A DNA stretch of 64,000 nt from Leuctra nigra (Eukaryota > Arthropoda > Insecta > Plecoptera > Leuctridae), in the NCBI GenBank assembly GCA_934045905.1, contig OW203764.1, positions 20,327,685 through 20,391,684 on the forward strand, given 5' to 3'. The stretch's first letter is position 1, and each line of letters starts with the position of its first letter. This document shows positions 1 through 14,800 of this stretch, one piece after another. Under the pieces are notes generated by a model. The model was not told the origin of the DNA, made no database searches, and was given only the letters and a program-made list of their open reading frames with translations. A program made the translations under genes and the position numbers.

Positions 1-110
1 TTCTATTGTTATCGAGAACAAAGACAACTTCTACTATTCTGACGGAGCTTTAGTTGATGAACTACTCGTCTAAAATAGCGTAACTAAATAGCTATAACGA
101 TCCACATTAC

Positions 111-1400
111 CTTCTCATGTAAGGTGCTGACTTGGTTGTGCAGCCGCAAGACTGTGTCACAATTTGCAAAGCATCTGTCTCTGGATGCTGCTTGAATCAT
201 CTGTCCTGACAGCGTTTGATCTGCCAGGAGCTCGCACGTACGATTGTCAACGCGCAGCGCGAAACCGGCTCGACATTCGCAACGATGACTGCCGGCTTCG
301 TTGACACAATCGTGTTCACAGTCTCCATTCTTGTCCAGACATTCGTTAATGTCTGAAAAAAGTTTCAATTATACCAAAAATCTGATTTCATAACTGTCGG
401 TGACATTTTGTAGAATGGATTTTGATTAGAACTATTCAAATTAAATTTCAACGCCAAATGAAAGTTCTTCCTTGAAGTAAATTGGTTATACCTTCGCACA
501 CGGGTTTGATTGATTTTTTCTGGTTCTCTGGATTGAACTTGTAACCCGGAAAGCAAGTACAAATAACCCTCTGTAAGTACACCGTGCAACGCTGTTCGCA
601 GAGCTGCAAGGAACAAGGATCCACATCTTTTGGGAGACACCTGAAAATCATATTCAGCAATGAATCTCCTGATTCCACTCGTGAAGTAACTTTGCTAAAC
701 AAGATGTTTACTTACTTTCCTGCAATATAAGTGTAGTCTGGACAGCAATGTTTTCTTGAACAATCCACCCACTCTCCATCTACCTGGCATTTATATCTTG
801 CAGTGATTACATTGCTAGATGGACATTGTAGAGTTTCAGATCTGAAAAAGCATTTTAATTCTTAGGTACTTTCTTATTATGCTAATTTGTAGTGTTTAGA
901 TTATATTGTTGCAAAGCAAAGCACATAGGTGGGCAGATAAAAGAATCTGAATAAGCCATTATTTAGTGTACTATTTGTACACTCACAAATATGTTGGTGT
1001 GTTGGGAAAGAACTTTTTTAAATAACTCGATTTTTTTTAAGAACTTTTAAAGAACTCATTTACTATTTTATTATGTGAAATTGGTGAAAGTTCCATACTT
1101 CATGGTTTTTGTTAATTAGGACAGGAACTTGAGAAATTATCTTTTGAACCATTTTTTAGTGAACTTGAACTTTAGTTTTCATAGGCCAAAAGTAGCTTGA
1201 ACTTTTGAAAAGTTAATTTTTTTCTCATTTACCTAAACTATTGAATTTTTTAAATGGATCTTCCCAAAAACTGATAATTTGATTGGTTTACTTACGATAC
1301 TACTGCTGATGTATCGAGTAAAGTATCAAGAAAGTATCCGTCGTCGTCATTCGAGTTGACCAATGAAGAGCTTGCACACCACAGGAGTAATAAAGCTATT
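111..1400 (-). CDS. CCBE1: CCBE1-like secreted EGF/collagen protein, 5' part (partial)
   Basis: Minus-strand exons at 1296-1400 (hydrophobic signal-peptide-like segment ALLLLWCASSS), 716-841, 492-640 and 111-352 join in phase; the last ends at a GTAATG donor and the gene continues off the left edge. The joined protein has a CCPDYTYIAGKCLPKD segment, a cysteine-rich EGF repeat with CEQRC and CTCFPGYKF, then a calcium-binding EGF opening DINECLDKNG and a short heptad-like stretch ending STLHEK. This order and spacing match vertebrate CCBE1 (collagen and calcium-binding EGF domain protein 1), whose collagen repeats would lie outside the window. CCBE1 is an extracellular matrix protein that helps process VEGF-C in vertebrates; its insect role is not known to me. 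The true start codon is unresolved: an acceptor at 1401-1403 suggests one more upstream exon, but an unspliced start is possible. Confidence 0.82.
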
Positions 1401-1544
1401 CTGTGAAACCTAAGTAAACATTGTAAAAGCACACAATGTACAATGTAAATGCATACCAATAAGGTGATGTATTGATTGAGTAGTAATGAACGACAAGTAG
1501 GTAGAATAATTGACATTTTACGAAGATTGTGAAAAACTATTTTT

Positions 1545-1700
1545 CTGACGAGCATAATAATAATAATGTAATTTATTGAGCACATAAAATAGGTACACAA
1601 TTGGTCTGTATTCAACAATCGAGTCGTTGATCTTCCATACATCCATCTCTTCTCTTCAGCTGCTTCACCTCTTCACCGTTTACCTATTTCTTCTTAAGTT
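1545..1700 (-). repeat. Non-LTR retrotransposon 3' end fragment (copy 1)
   Basis: About 150 bp nearly identical to 33817-33965. Read on the minus strand it contains AATAAA followed by an (ATT)n tail, which is typical of LINE 3' ends. Only the untranslated end is present. Confidence 0.65.
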
Positions 1701-1911
1701 ATTCATAAAAGTCATTATACATATAGTTGTGCTTCAATAATTTACACAAAAATATGTCTTTAATTAGAGGAATTGCTCTTGCTCATTATCTTCGGTAGAA
1801 TGAAACAATAATTTGCCTGGCGCTGCCCCCGACTGGATGGCAGTATCAAATAAATGTATCAACAAATTAAGAGTCTACGATACTTGATGAAATCCATGTT
1901 TTATGAAGCAC

Positions 1912-2221
1912 AAAAAGGCGGCCCCTACTTTTTTCTAAACGGCTTTACCGATTGTCTTCAAATTTTCACAGGTTATAGATAAAGAGTAGATCTGTGTCTC
2001 TAGTGGCCCCAAAGTTTTATTTTTTGTTTAGTTATTTCATGGCAGATGTGCCAAAAAGACTCATATATTGCCCATGTTAACACTTCCTCAAAACGAGAAA
2101 AAACATTTTTTATTATTTTTTTCGATCACTAGAGACACAGATTTACTGTTTATCTCTATGCTGTTAAATTTTGAAAACAATCGGTCAAGCCGTTAAGAAA
2201 AAAGTAGGGGCCGCCTTTTTA
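1912..2221. mobile_element. Foldback MITE with long inverted repeats
   Basis: The first about 95 bp (starting AAAAAGGCGGCCCCTAC) is repeated in inverted form at the end (GTAGGGGCCGCCTTTTT), around a unique centre of about 120 bp. No coding capacity and no clear target duplication. It sits in the spacer between the CCBE1-like and SV2-like genes; apart from this, 1701-2897 holds no feature I can name. Confidence 0.75.
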
Positions 2222-2897
2222 TACTTTTTTGTGGTTTTCAATATTTGAATTAAAATAACTTACTTCACAGCAGTTTATGCAACATGCAACACACGATTAA
2301 ATGTCACAAATGTCACGTACAACCCAGAGCTAATGCATTTTCATGCATTTCTAGGATTTTTTTTACATCGGAATCGAAATTTTTTGCGAGTCCTGTCGAC
2401 TCTTAATAAATTGCGAATTAGAGAAATCTTCTTTGACCAAATTTAGTTTAGATCTGACCTTAGTCCATAGCTCTGACTGACTAATATAGGTACTAAATAT
2501 AATATACTATGTACTTACATTTGCATCGTCTTGATTCCAAACCCCTCCTCACTAGCTATAATTTTAAAATAAAACTTCAAAACAATTTCATTAAATTTCC
2601 TTTATTGGTGAACAATATTTCCATTTCATCCCGTGTGTTTTAAAGTACATGCTCTTCACTTCTTAGCTACTGACTAAGATTCAGATTTCAGTCTTCAGTC
2701 AAGGCGAGGTCAATTAAAACACTCGAGTCTTTCATAAAATATGTTCACATCAATCCAACTTTTTGTCCCAAGCAGTGAACTCAAGTGTAGCAGATAGCTA
2801 TTCAATGGATTTTTAAACAGATCCTTTTACGGCGCTATTGCAAGTCCGGAAATGTAATGGACTATTAAGACATCAAGCTTGAATGAACAATTAGATA

Positions 2898-5800
2898 TTA
2901 CAAACTATCCGACGGGAGATATTTGTCAGCTTCATGTTCTGAAGATGATTGTTTGGGTTCAGAAGAGGAGGTTTTCTTTGAAGGTGCGCACATCCCAATG
3001 ACAGCTCCCACTGCAAAAACATTAAAACATTATGTTATCTAGTTTTGTTATAGTCTAATGTAGTAGTTTTTACGAGGGTATAAATAATTAGAGAGTGTTA
3101 AGTGTATCAATGTGTTTTTTTAAGACAATGAGAAATTGTAGATTGTAGAAGAGAACAACAGAGATTGTTGGTAATTTCTTCCAGGACAGTTTGATTAGGT
3201 ATTTCGTTTTATTCAAGTCCTTTACGGGTAGTGGAGGTATCAGGTAAGCCATTAAATGGCTTTGTAGCCCTTGAGGCGGATTGTGTTGATTTTGTGTGTT
3301 TTCTTTAATAAAAAATACTACTAAATACTATCTTTACCACGAGAGAAAAATTAAGATATACATAAAAACGCTCCATTACTTGGGGTATGTTTTAATAGCT
3401 TTAGTGCCAAAAGTTCCGATTGTAAAAAAATCGCTCAACCAAATAAATATCCTTAAGAAATGGAGCCCATTTATGTAGATTTACTCCTTCTTTCGCAGAT
3501 AGTAATGAAGGTACGCATGATATTTAGGATGTACCACGATAGCTGGTACCACCCAGAGCGTTTTTAGAATTTTTCTCATTTGTTAACAATTTACTGGAAA
3601 CTAAAAAAAAACGGAGTACCAGATACGTTATCATATTCTATCCATACACTCGATAGGAGGATGATAAATTAACTAAAAAAAAACGTTATTAGATGGGTGG
3701 ATGGTTGGTGAGCAAAGTTGGCAATTCAACCACTGATTTCTATTCAAATATACCTGCTAATACGCAAGCCACAAGAAAGATGGGAACCTCGCAGTGTGTG
3801 TCGAGAAATTCCCCGAACACAATGTTGATGAGGATTGCGCCAATCCTGCCAGCCAGTACCGAGGTGCACATCGCCATCGCTCTGAAAATATCTCGATTGA
3901 ATCACAACAATAACATCAGTAGAAATATATAGCAGTTCATGCTGACTTTTTAGTAAAATGTTCAACGAAGAGTAAATAAACATTTTAATACAAATTATTT
4001 ATTCTGTTTTCCGGCGCTCAAAATAAATCCCAAAAACTCGAAGCACTTATTTGCCTTATGTTATGAAAATGATTTTACCTAATATTTGTTGGAAAACTGT
4101 CAATGACGACTTGGTACATTCCGAAATACGCTATTTCTACTCCCATCTCAAACACGCATGCTGCAACAGTGATCTGTACTGAACTTCTCGAGTAGTAAAT
4201 TGCAAACGAACTGAAGGCAGCGATCATCATGGGAAAAGCTGAAATTAACAATCAATCAGTTCGTTACAATTTATATAAAATATGTTACAGTACTTTTGTA
4301 CAGATGTAGAGCCTCAACATCCAGCTTGTTTGGCACTGAAAATAACGAATCCCAACGTCGTAATAATGATTATTGTGTCGAGTTGTCAACGAGAATTCGA
4401 ATATTCCATTTTATTCAATTTATTCATAGGTAGGTACCTATATTTAAAGTTCAACATTTTCTTCGTCGACAGAGGTAAACGTCCTTTTGCGAGGTATCTG
4501 AGTCAACTAATACACGATTGGTGGTTATCTATTTTTCCTAGAAGTTGATTTTTGAAAAAAAAAGTACGAAATAAAACGTCTCATAAATAGCTTAAAAATG
4601 GGGAATGTGCTAAAGTTTTTTAATGCGGTTAAAATACAATATGTCATAATAACAACAAATTTTTTGGTTGGTAAAACACACTATTTTCAATCTCAAAAGT
4701 GTACATTTTCATTCATAAATATGAAATTAAATAATAAGTGTAAATTCTGGCAGGAAAACGCTATCACGGCGAGTGATGTCATATTTTACTGTAACCATGG
4801 CAACATCATTGTTGGTTGATACGAATGACATCACTGGCCGGAATGGCGTTTTCCCGCCAAAATTTACACTGATATTAAATTTTATATTTATAGATAAAAA
4901 TTTGCACTTTTGAGTGTGAAAATAGTGCGATTTACCAACAAATATGTTGTTATTTTGAATTATAGTTTTTTTAAAAATACGTACATATTCCCTATTGAGT
5001 CTTTTAGGGGATTAAATTTTCTCTTTATATTAATAATAAGTCGGTTGTGTATGTGTACCAATTATGACTTGAGTGTCGAATATTTTTCCGAAGATGCAGA
5101 AGAACACTGGACCCAGCATGCACGCCGCCCCGATGACGGCGTTGCTGTAAAACGCCTCTCTGTTCAGAACTCTCTCCGCGTTGCACTCTCTGGTATTCAT
5201 GTACTTGCTAAGTTCACACACTGTCAGCGTGTCTTGCTCGTGAGTGAACTTGTGCTCGTTGTAGTGAGTGATCAGCTCGGGAAGCCAGAGCCCTAGGCCG
5301 TATGCTCTGGAATCATTACAAAGTCATTGATAAATATTAAATATGAAAATTGTGAGTGAATAGTGATTTTCGGTATAAGGCTGTCAATGGCGTATTCAGG
5401 GGGGGGGGGGCCGAGGGGGCCATGGCCCCTCCCAAAATCAGGGGTTCATCATAGAAAATAAGCAAATTTAAAATAATATGTGAAAAAACACTTAAAAATT
5501 GTCATATCATGTCAAAAACGTTCCAAAATGGTTAGAATTGAGTTAAAATTCCAAAAAAAATCCTGGGCTATGTGCCTCGGACTTGCATATCGACCAATTT
5601 TTGGGTATTTTGTAATTTACAATTCCCCCAAATAGCTATACACTGCAATTCAAAATTGCACCTAAGTGAATGACCTTCATCCAAAATTTTCTCGGGGGCT
5701 GCGCCCCCGAACCCCCTATTTTCCACTGTTATTTTATGTCCGCCCCCCCCCCCCCCCCCCCCCCCCCGATATTTCATCCTGGATACGCCATTGAAGGCTG

Positions 5801-8800
5801 TGTATTACTGGAATATTTGGGGGGGGGGGGGGGCAATCTCCAATATTGGTTATTTGTAATAAAACAAATTGTTAATTTCTCAAAATCTTGTTTCCGGAAG
5901 GAGCTATTCCTCCCTCCACCAACCCCTTGCTGACACCCATGAAGGATACAGGGAAATAACTCTATGAGTCACATTCGGATGAAACTGAGATAAACGAAGT
6001 TTATGTTGAAACTTAAGTACCTATCTATTTTCCATACACATCAATATTTCAATTGCGTTTTTCAAGACTTTGTGGCAACATTTTCTAAAAACCGAGGGTA
6101 TATTCTGAAAGCTCATAAAAACCACTACAAGATTGCACCTTATACTCATTTTTTCAAAAAAAAAATACTCAAACGTTCTTTCCCTGTTAACCCTTTATAT
6201 GTAATAGTAATTTTAGTTTTGTGTCATAAGTTTGTGGGTATAGTTACTACTTTTGTTGATTCAGATTACGAGAAATGTTTTTTTCATTAAATGTGAATGT
6301 AAAATTTTAATCAGCTTTATTAAAGTAGCTCAGAGTGTAAATGTCAAAATGCTAGATCTTACCCCACCATATTTGCAAACATCAGACTTGAGCAAATTGC
6401 CGTGTACTTCAAGTAGGAACGTCGGAACAGGGTTCGAGTTTGCTTCATCATCTGGACAAAGAATCGGCTGCATGACAGCCTCGCTTCGACATCGTCTGTC
6501 GAATAGTCTACATCTGTATGCTCTTTTACAGTTGACAACTCTGCCAATGTTATCTGTCAACAAGGAGAGAAGAAGTGTTCATCATAAAACTACTAGGATT
6601 GACAATAATTCAACTTCGATACAAATAATATGTGAATGATTTGTTTGTCTCTATACCATAGAGGTAAGATGGAAAGGTACATACCTATTATCTCTACTCT
6701 TCATTATTTCAAAAACTAGTTTTCTTGTTAGAAAAGCAGTACATAAAAATACGAATGAAGTGTACAATACTAAAATTATAAATCAATAAAAAGTACAAAG
6801 TACAAAATATCATAATATTTAAATTATAAAATGAAAGTTATATTCCGATTTTCAAAATGTTACAAAAATATTCACAAAAAATGGCTATTGGTGGAACCCG
6901 CGTACAAACACCCCATTATACGAAATATGTTGATATGTTTTGAATTTAGCACGATTTTTCTTATAAATTACAAATAATAACGAATGAATGTGTTATTTTA
7001 TCAAGATTTTTTTTCTAAATTACAAATGATAGCGAATGAATGTGTTATTTTATCAAGATTTTTCTTCTAAATGACAAATGATAACGAATGAAAGTGCTAT
7101 CTACCGGATACTCGTCCCTGTTCTTCCTGGTGTTCACTTGGTACATCTCCTGTAGGACTGTCATCGCCTCCTGCGTCTTGCCGGTGGACAGCAGGATGCG
7201 CGGACTCTCTGGAAGAAGAGTCAGGAACAACGCCGACATAGCGTTGGGGATCGCAAACACTGCCACGAACATCCGCCAGGAGTTGAAGGTGAAGTGAGCG
7301 GATTCGAAGCTCCACGTGATGGGGATTATCAAGGCGGCACACACTGACAAACAATTTGATTTAATTATTTATTTGTATCAAGTTAATTCTCATCATGTAC
7401 ATTCTCATCATTCGAGCTGAAAAGCAACTTAAAAGAGGGTTGCGCACGCAAGTGCAATGAGACATGGTGACAGTATCGTCACCGGTGATATGACAGTTCG
7501 TTCGTACTGTCATACTCTACCTTCATTTCATTCTCCTCGGAGATCTCTAACCCTCTGTCAGTGCGTTGTGTCTAATGTCCGTCCGTCCGACCGGGTATCT
7601 CAGTTGGTAGAGCTCTCGCCCGGCAAGTGAGAGGTCCCTGTTTCGAGCCCCGGTTCGGTAGGATATGTTTCACAACGCACATCCCTTCCTATCATCCTGA
7701 CTCCATGGAAGTTTTCTACAGAAATCTACATTCTGATAATTTTGAAGTCAGACATTTCTATTTAGGGGGTAGAAATAGTTTTGTGACGTACTTTTAGGGA
7801 GAGGTGTCAAAATAATCAATGTTTAATTTTGAGAGCAGTATGCTGAATGATTACCTACGAAATGCACTGATTTATTGAAATGTAATTTTCAAATCATGCA
7901 ATTCTACGACTTTGTCACTAATAAATAACCATTATTTTGTTTTTCCAGTTTAGAAAAATAGGTGTAGAATGAGTATTTACTGATTGTGTAAAATCTGATT
8001 GTGGGGGGGGGGGGGGGGGGTGTAATGTTAATGTGTACCTGCGACCACCAGCCAAGAGAGTGCCCAGAAGAAGCAGATGTAACTGATGCTGGTCGCTCTC
8101 CTGGAGGCCTCGTGGAACTCTCCGATGTAGGGGACTATCAGGCTCGCTGGGACACCTATCCTGAAACCACAAGTTATTAGTTCACAGCACTTGTCTTCGT
8201 ACAAGTTTGTGCCAACTAATACAATCACGGATGCTTTCAAATATTGAAACGAAATTGGCACGAAAATCAAATGTAATCACGAGAATAAAAGAATCCAAAT
8301 CGATTTACTGTGAAAAGCAGAAAATTGAAAACTACAATATCACAAAACTCAAAACTCATAATGGTTAAAATTAGAAAATCCGAAAAAGAAATCAACTCAC
8401 ATAACATTATTAAAAAGTCATGAATCATAATAGAAAATTATCACCAACAAAATTAATAAACTGAACATATTAATTTAATAGTATGCCTTACAGCTGGGGG
8501 GAGAGCATGTCGATTGTCCTTGTGATGTCGATTGAAGCCATTTTTTACCTCTACATTATTTCTTACGTAATAGTATGAAGTGGGCGAAAGTGTCGAAACA
8601 TGACAAGGTTGCGGCGGGGGGGGGTTAGACTTATAAAAAGTGTCATAATATCAACATCCTCACAGCAATCCCGTGAAGAAGCGACAGAAGAGCAACAGTT
8701 CGACCTGCTGTGACAGACTGGTGATAACTGTCACGACAGTGTCCAGGACAAATGCCATCAGGATGATCTTCTTTCTCCCGAACATGTCTGCGAGAACCCC

Positions 8801-11800
8801 GCATATGTAGGCACTTGTTACACCACCTGAAACACGAAGTAGGGGGTTGACTTGACCTATGTAAATAGCACAATCGTGATAACCATGACATGCAATATAA
8901 TACAGTACAATCTATTTTTGGTACATGTAAAATCGACAGGGATGACGCAATGGACTTTTTTTTGGGGTGGGCGGCAATTTTTTTGAGGGTGACATTGTCC
9001 GCTAAGTTTTGTTGAAAGTGAGCCATGACCCAAAGGATTTTTTTTATGTATGTATTCTTAAGCCCCATTTACACGGTGCAACTTCTTGTACAACTTCTGT
9101 ACCACACTTCTGTGTCATCTTCTTGAATGGAAATTATGTTTTAAGTTCTGTGACAGAAAGTTGCGTCGTGTAAATACAAAATTGTATGAAAAATGGGAAT
9201 GTGACACAGAAGTTTTCAAGAAATTGCACCGTGTAAATGGGGGCTTTTGTAATGAGAATTTGGGATGCTAAATGGTATCTTTTGGCATAATAATTTTTTG
9301 GAGGGGATTTTTGTGTACATATGTGAGCTGAAGACAATTTTGGATGTGCGCGCGCCTACCCTCGCCCTAACCTGGCGCCGTTCCTAAAAATCGAATGTCT
9401 GCATGTCTGTCTCTATAACGTCCATAAATCTAAGTAGTCCATCTGTCCGAACTAAAGCAAATTTTGCACAGTTTGAGGAACTAGTTGGTAACACCTCCTA
9501 CCTCTCCCCCTTCCCCCGCTGGGAGCAAAAATTGTTTCGGACAATGCTGTAAAGAAATGATAACAACTGTGTAACATACGATATTTATCCTAATTGCCGA
9601 ACCTTCAAGCTCTATCTCAAAAGATTCCCAAACGCCGTAAATTTAGGCCATCTGCACAGCATCTATGTACCAGTAGTTGCCGTACGCTCAGGAGCTGCGC
9701 TAAACTGGATATTCCTGCAAAGGTAATTCGCACATGGTCTGGAGTAAATTGCGGAAATGGGACATGCATAACAGAAATAAGGATTCACCTGCAACTCCCC
9801 CTGATCTAGCCGACCCAGATAAGTTAAACGAGTACTACATAGAGTCCGTTGGACACTCCACCGTAAATCCAGACCTCCTCTTAGACGTCAACACATATGC
9901 ACGAGGACCTGGCGCAGATAAATTTAAGCTTATAGAAGCCCATAGAGATGACATTGCTGACATCATCAGGAAGATTAAGACTAAAGCCCAGGGAAGTGAT
10001 GGAATTTCTCTGACAATGATCAACCTTTGCTTGCAATAACTGATATTATCAACACTTCTATCAAATGTAGCCAGTTTCCAACGTCCTGGAAGGTTGGACT
10101 AGTCACTCCTGTACCAAAAATACACAACCCAAAAACTTTCAAAGATCTCCGGCCAATCACAATCTTACCTGCCATATCTAAAATTCTTGAGAAGGTGGTT
10201 TACAAGCAGCTGTCCAACTACGTCGAGACCAGCAATCTTCTACCCGACAAGCAATCTGGATTCAGAAAGCTCAGAGGGACTACTACAGCTCTCTTGGATT
10301 TGGTTGACGATGCAATTGGAGCGATGGATACCATAAAAGTTACCAGCCTGGTTTTATTAGACTTCTCGAAAGCGTTTGATACTCTGAACCATAAACTTCT
10401 GGTAGCCAAACTCCGCCATCTTGGTCTTAGTGCAAGCGCTGTTCAATGGTTCTACAGTTATGTTAGCAATCGCTCACAGTGTGTGCAAATGATGAAGGGT
10501 AACACTCGTTTAACATCAAAGTCTGTAAACATCCACACGGGAGTACCACAGGGATCAATTCTTGGTCCCCTCTTGTTCATCATCTACACGGCTGACATTC
10601 ATGAAAGTCTCACACATTGTCAGATACATGTATATGCTGACGACACGCAACTGTATGTGTCTTTCGACCCGGCTGACACGGCGAGTGTCAAAGATCATAT
10701 GAATGCTGACCTCTCTGCCATCTCGTCATGGGCACGTGACCGCGCACTCGTCCTGAATCCCTCGAAAACCGTATCTCTGCTAATGGGCACCAAACAGCAA
10801 AGAGATAAGGTAATTCTGAGTAGCTTCGAAGTCCTGCTCGACAACGTGCCGATCCCATTATCCGACGAAGCCAAAAGTCTTGGTGTAACTTTGGACAGCC
10901 ATCTCTCGTTCAATTCGCACGTATCACAGCTACGACGAACTTCCTTCAACAAGCTTCGACGACTCCGCAAGCTACAGTCGCTGCTCCCGACATCAACCAA
11001 GCTGCTCCTTGCAGATGCTCTTGTTCTCTCGACGCCAGCATACTGTGACACTGTGTATGGGCCATGTATGGGCCATGTATTACTCAGGCGAATAGCAGCC
11101 GTATACAAACTATCCAAAATGCTTGCGCCCGCTTTGCATTTAACCATTGACGATTTAACCTCCCTGGGAGATGCCACACCACCCCAGCTATTAGGAAAGC
11201 CGGCTGGCTAAAAATGCATGAGCGCCGTCTCCACCACCTCCTAAACATTACGCATATGGCAATCACGACAGGACAGCCATCCTAACTTGGCTAGGAAGAT
11301 CGTGCGAAGAGAGAACTGCATTTAGTGAATACTAGAAACCGAGCTGACCTATCAATTGCAACCCACAAAACATCGAAATATAAATCGTCTTTCGCTTACG
11401 CTTCGGCGAAAGCCATTAGTAAGTAAGTTTTTAGTAAGTAAGTTTATTTCCATTTCAACATTACAAGTAATGTATACAAGCATTGTCAGTGACCCTTAAG
11501 CATAAATAATTATGCTTTGTCTTGGGTGTATGGAATTTATTATAATCTAATTTTACCATAATAAAGTATAGTCGCTATGAATAAATTAAAAGTAATTCAT
11601 TCATTCTCATTCATTGTATCATTCATTCTAATACAAATAATAATAATAAGGAAAAAATCTATTATATTCTATTCTATTCTATTCAATCATTCATGTATTC
11701 ATCTAAAGAGTAATATGCTTTATTAACTAGAAATGTTTTGAGTAAATACTTAAATCTATTAATGTCAGTTACATTTTTTATGTTCTCAGGTAGTTTGTTG

Positions 11801-14800
11801 TAAAGTTTGCATTTTATATAACTCGAGTTTTTTTGTGTTTGTTTTGTTCTATGATTTGAAGTGTGAACGTGTGTTTTTGTTCTTGTGTCGTGTGAGTGTA
11901 TGTCTTCGTTGAGTGCGTGTTGTTGAATGTTCTTTTTCGTAATGAGTATGCATTCGTATATGTATATGCTGTGTACTGTTAGGATTTTGTGTTTTATAAA
12001 TTAGGGTTTGCAGTGTGGCTTGATGAAGGAATCTTTTTTGCTTTTAAGGCCTAAAATTGTTCTTACTGCTCGCTTTTGGAGTGTAAATATTTTTCGTATT
12101 TGGCTTGAGTTTCCCCATTGTTCGATTGCGTATCGGACGTGGGATTCAAAATTTGCATAGTAGGCAATTTTTGCTGTTTTTATATTAGTTGTTTGCCTTA
12201 CAATTTTTAGGGCAAAGCATGCAGAGCTCAGTTTCTTTTTTAGAATTACACAGTGGCGATTCCAGTTAAGCTTTCCATCAATGGTGATGCCGAGAAATTT
12301 TGTATTGTCTACTTTCTTTATTAATGAATTATCAAGATTGTTTCGAATTGAATCAAAGCTTTGGGGGTCAATATTTTTATTGTTAAAGAGAATGAAATTA
12401 GTTTTGTTTGAGTTTAAGACTAGCTTGTTGTCTTGGAACCAGTTTGTGGCATCCTCCATAACCTTTTCTGCTTTTATCTTAAGATCCTCTTTGCTATTTC
12501 CTTTTACTACGATGCTTGTATCATCCGCAAAGAGTTCTGCATTTTCTAGTGTATTTGGCAAGTCATTAATAAATATTATAAAAAGGAGTGGACCCAGAAT
12601 CGATCCTTGTGGTACTCCTGTGGTAGTTAGAAGTGGCTCTGAAAGATATTTTGATTCTTTATTGTGTACATCATTTGCGGTTATTTCAACATATTGGATT
12701 CTATTTGTAAGATAAGATTCAAGCAGTTTGTGAGCTATCCCTCTAATGCCGTACCTGTCTAACTTTCTTAGCAGTGTGTCATGGTGTATGCAATCGAAAG
12801 CCTTTGTCAGGTCACAAAATATACCCATGACATGATCCTTTTCATCTATCCCTTTGATTACATTATCTAAGAAGTTACCTATTGTATTATTTGTGGACTT
12901 GCCCCTTCTAAATCCGTTCTGTTTGTTCGTTAAATGGTTTTCTAGTTCTAGGAATAATGTGAGTCTATTGTGTAATATTTTTTCAAGAATTTTAGATACT
13001 GCTGGTAACAGGGATATTGGACGATAGTTCCCTAATTTGTTCTTTTCCCCCTTTTTGAATATTGGTATTATTTTGGAGATTTTTAATTTGTCTGGAAAAA
13101 TTCCGTGTTCAATGCTAGAGTTGAATATGTCATTTAATGGTTGACTAATGTGCACAATGCATTTCTTAATGAGAGATATCGGTATGCCATCTATACCGCT
13201 CGAGTGTTTATTTTTTAAGTTGTATGTTATATTTACAATTTCTTTTGGACAAGTTGCATGGATAAAGATTGATTTGCTCGAGGTGTTTTCTAATACCGGC
13301 ATATGTTTCAAAAATGCGTTATTGTTTGCAAGAGGATTGTCCGTTAGGTTTTGGCAGCAGTAGCATATTCTTTATTGAAAGCATTCGATATTTGTGTGTG
13401 GTCCGTTATTATTACGTCTCTATCATCCAAAATTTTAATGTTTTCTGTTGGACGCATCTTAGTATTATTTTTATTTGTTTGAGTATTAATCGTATTCCAG
13501 ATAAATTTTGATCGTGATTTTAAGTCGCATCTTTTGATTTTGTTGAGTATGTCTAGATTTTTTGCTGCTTTTAGGACCTTCTTGTATGTTTTTTGTATGA
13601 TTTATAATATGATTTTGTGAATTCACTCTGGAAATGTTTGTTCAGCTGAAATAGAAATTTTAAGTTAAGCCTTGATACTTTTATTCCATTTGTTATCCAT
13701 TTAGATATTATTTGTCTTTGTTTGATTTTTACAATTTTTAACGGGAAATGAAAGTCGAATTTTTGTAGGAATATTTTTTCAAATGCACCGTATTTTTCAT
13801 CAGGCGTAGATGAATCATAGACTTTGGACCAATCAGTTTCCTGAAGCGTTTCATTGAAAGATTTGACGTTTTCTTCATTGAATTTTCTCCGTTTTAGAAT
13901 TTTAGGTATTGGCTTATTTGAGTGGAGCTGTATTGATATTTTCTGTGCAGTGTGATCTGAGAGGCAGTTTTCAATAACCTCAGTTGAAAAGTTATGAGAT
14001 GGTATGTTTGTTATTATGTTATCGATTGTAGAAGAGGTATTGTGAATTTGACTAAATCTTGTAGGTTCTGTTATTGTTGCCTTCATATTATATGACAGCA
14101 GAAGGTTAGTAATATTTCTTTGGGATGTTGAATCTTTGCTGAAGTCTACGTTGAAGTCGCCTAGGATTATTATATCTTTGTTTTCATTTGATGTTATGTT
14201 TTGTAATAATATATCAAGAGTATTTAGGAAGATGTCATAACTCCCCAGTGGCGAGCGATAAAGTGTAATAATTAGGAGGTTGCGACGGGTGTTTACAATT
14301 TCTATCCCTGTTATTTCTATATGTTTTTCTTGGCTTGATAAGTTAATATCTACCCTCGGTTTAACAGTATTCATTAGTAAATTGTTTATATATATAGCTA
14401 CTCCTCCATGAATGTATTTCGATCTACAGAACGAATTTTGTAGTGTGAAATTGCATATGTTGAGGGATTCTATCTATGTTGAGGGATATCCTATAATGAT
14501 GTGCCAACCAAGCTAAAAGACTCATGTGTAGGTGTGTTCAATAAAATGTTAAAGAATCACTTGTTTGCAATTGGGTGTTACAAGGAACAGGTCTGAACTC
14601 CCGTACAATAGTAACTTAGCTTTAGCTTATCTTTAAACTTATCTGTTTTAAATTAATCTTGTAGCTATCATACCTACATTATTTTGATTACTGCTAGTGT
14701 CCCAACTTACGCTTTGTAGTAACCCTATAGTATGGGTATGGTATTTACTAATTTTTTATCTTTTAACCATTGTATAACTATTTTGACTATTACTTTCGCA

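Noticed and set aside
5670..5933. Proline-rich small protein
   Set aside because: Caused by the poly-C run in a hAT-like element.
6003..6290. 95-residue plus-strand frame
   Set aside because: Lies in an SV2-like intron, A/T-rich, no domain or splice context.
7589..7660. Functional tRNA gene
   Set aside because: No U at position 33, weak T stem, degenerate boxes.
10027..13311. Host genes with reverse transcriptase domains
   Set aside because: Frameshifted LINE remnants with LINE tails; not host coding sequence.
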